Shown: one piece after another, positions 14,069-14,416 of the stretch
Numbering within the stretch: position 1 is the stretch's first letter
Layout: each line of letters starts with the position of its first letter
From: Bacteroidota bacterium
Lineage (GTDB): Bacteria; Bacteroidota; Bacteroidia; Chitinophagales; LD1
Length of the DNA: 14,416 bases
NCBI GenBank assembly: GCA_003165135.1
Contig: PLSN01000162.1
Coordinates: 5,880 to 20,295 of the forward strand
Direction of reading: 5' to 3'
Position numbers and translations under genes: made by a program
Notes under the pieces: model-generated
Seen by the model: the letters and a program-made list of their open reading frames with translations, nothing else
What the model was told of the DNA's origin: nothing
The model's database searches: none

Positions 14069-14151
14069 GGCTTTGTGTTGGAATGGAAGACATGCTTGAT
14101 TTGGGGTCAGGTGCCGTTTACGGCGTAGGGGTTCGAATCCCCTCAGAGGAT
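14069..14151 (+). tRNA. Class II tRNA-Leu-like gene with UGG anticodon (possibly degenerate)
   Basis: The fold can be traced. The D-arm core GGAATGGAAGA is like that of bacterial tRNA-Leu. The anticodon stem is CTTGA/TCAGG (14095-14099, 14107-14111). A long variable arm has the stem GCCG/CGGC (14113-14124). The T arm is AGGGG-TTCGAAT-CCCCT (14127-14143). The long variable arm makes it class II (Leu or Ser type). The anticodon loop is TTTGGGG, giving TGG at 14102-14104, which would read proline codons; a tRNA-Leu(UAG) loop would be TTTAGGG. The acceptor strands GGCTTTG and CAGAGGA pair only at five of seven positions, with the two outer pairs lost. The discriminator would be T and no CCA is encoded. 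It is either a pseudogene or an unusual tRNA. Confidence 0.55.
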
Positions 14152-14179
14152 AAATGCCGAAAGGCTTGTATATAAAAAT

Positions 14180-14272
14180 GACGTGTTCGTCTAATGGTAG
14201 GACAAAAGACATTCAAAAATAGGGAGAAAGTCTTTTAATCTTTGAACGAGGGTTCGATTCCCTCACACGTTA
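14180..14272 (+). tRNA. tRNA-Lys(UUU)-like gene with a 22-base insert in the anticodon loop
   Basis: The acceptor stem is complete: GACGTGT (14180-14186) with ACACGTT (14265-14271), seven pairs including one G-T, and discriminator A14272. The D stem is GTCT/GGAC (14189-14192, 14200-14203). The T arm is GAGGG-TTCGATT-CCCTC (14248-14264). The anticodon stem AAAGA (14205-14209) pairs with TCTTT (14239-14243), but 29 bases lie between instead of seven. Removing 22 of them (14210-14231 or 14211-14232) leaves CTTTTAA, the standard tRNA-Lys UUU loop. The insert also allows a rival helix AAAAGAC/GTCTTTT (14204-14210 with 14230-14236). Known bacterial tRNA introns are self-splicing and far longer, so this is an interrupted gene, a pseudogene or something new. 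Confidence 0.6.
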
Positions 14273-14291
14273 CAAACTATCTCCCTATTTT
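14216..14291. repeat. Inverted repeat joining the tRNA insert to the 3' flank
   Basis: AAAATAGGGAGAAAGT (14216-14231, inside the anticodon-loop insert) is complementary at 15 of 16 positions to ACTATCTCCCTATTTT (14276-14291, just after the tRNA). Pairing would enclose the 3' half of the tRNA and compete with its acceptor stem. Confidence 0.75.
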
Positions 14292-14319
14292 AAGACTGAC
14301 TTGATCGGTCTTTTTTTTT
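14292..14319 (+). terminator. Intrinsic terminator after the tRNA-like genes
   Basis: The stem AAGACT (14292-14297) pairs with GGTCTT (14307-14312), including one wobble, around a 9-base loop. A run of nine T follows (14311-14319). It would end a plus-strand transcript that covers the tRNA-like genes and perhaps the HNH gene. Confidence 0.65.
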
Positions 14320-14371
14320 CTTCTTTCACCATTGTGTGTTTAAGTATAACATCACCGACAAAAAATTATCT

Positions 14372-14406
14372 TTTGCGCTTTCGCATTTTGTGAGAGATAA
14401 ATTTTG
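14372..14406 (+). promoter_or_regulatory. Weak promoter-like sequence at the window end
   Basis: TTTG (14372-14375) is followed 22 bases later by TAAATTTTG (14398-14406), a -7 box with one extra T. It could serve a gene beyond the window. Apart from this, I see nothing in 14320-14416. Confidence 0.2.
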
Positions 14407-14416
14407 TATTCCATTT

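Noticed and set aside
13990..14175. 61-codon open frame over the first tRNA-like gene
   Set aside because: It runs through the T arm and variable arm of the tRNA-like gene, has no family signal, and is best explained by chance.
14180..14272. Group I intron in the tRNA anticodon loop
   Set aside because: The insert is only 22 bases, far too short for any catalytic intron core.

Overview
The window reads as chromosomal DNA of a Bacteroidota bacterium, probably near the Chitinophagales/Sphingobacteriales side, although the class is a guess. Several gene starts are preceded by the Bacteroidota promoter -7 box TAnnTTTG, and none has a clear Shine-Dalgarno site. The set of a 435-residue MurA, a DUF2480 protein, a ~720-residue membrane-anchored PpiD/SurA-like protein and a small TatA beside GatA is typical of that phylum.

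Left part (1-5013): the 3' end of an unrecognised gene runs into gatA (tRNA-dependent amidotransferase subunit A, minus strand). Next come tatA (minus), udk (uridine kinase, plus), a classical short-chain dehydrogenase (minus, tail-to-tail with udk with no spacer) and a membrane-anchored endonuclease/exonuclease/phosphatase-family protein (minus). The spacers hold REP-like palindromes.

Middle part (5113-8593, plus strand): a monoglyceride-lipase-like alpha/beta hydrolase is coupled through TGATG to a YdcF/SanA-like DUF218 membrane protein. Then come murA, with Asp in place of the fosfomycin-target Cys, and a two-gene RelE-type toxin-antitoxin module.

Right part (8598-13430, minus strand): a lytic transglycosylase, a DUF2480 protein, a PpiD/SurA-type folding factor with its own intrinsic terminator, and a GNAT acetyltransferase. 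MurA, the transglycosylase, the folding factor, TatA and the YdcF-like protein all concern the cell envelope or export, but they are separate transcription units.

The far right (13551-14319, plus strand) is the least ordinary segment. It holds a small AT-rich gene for an HNH nuclease fused to a perfect eight-glycine (GxxxG) zipper. Next is a class II, tRNA-Leu-like gene with a UGG (proline) anticodon and a poor acceptor stem, then a tRNA-Lys(UUU)-like gene whose anticodon loop carries about 22 extra bases. That insert is complementary to the sequence just after the tRNA. An intrinsic terminator closes the group. It may be an edge of a mobile element or a decaying tRNA cluster; function is not established from sequence alone.
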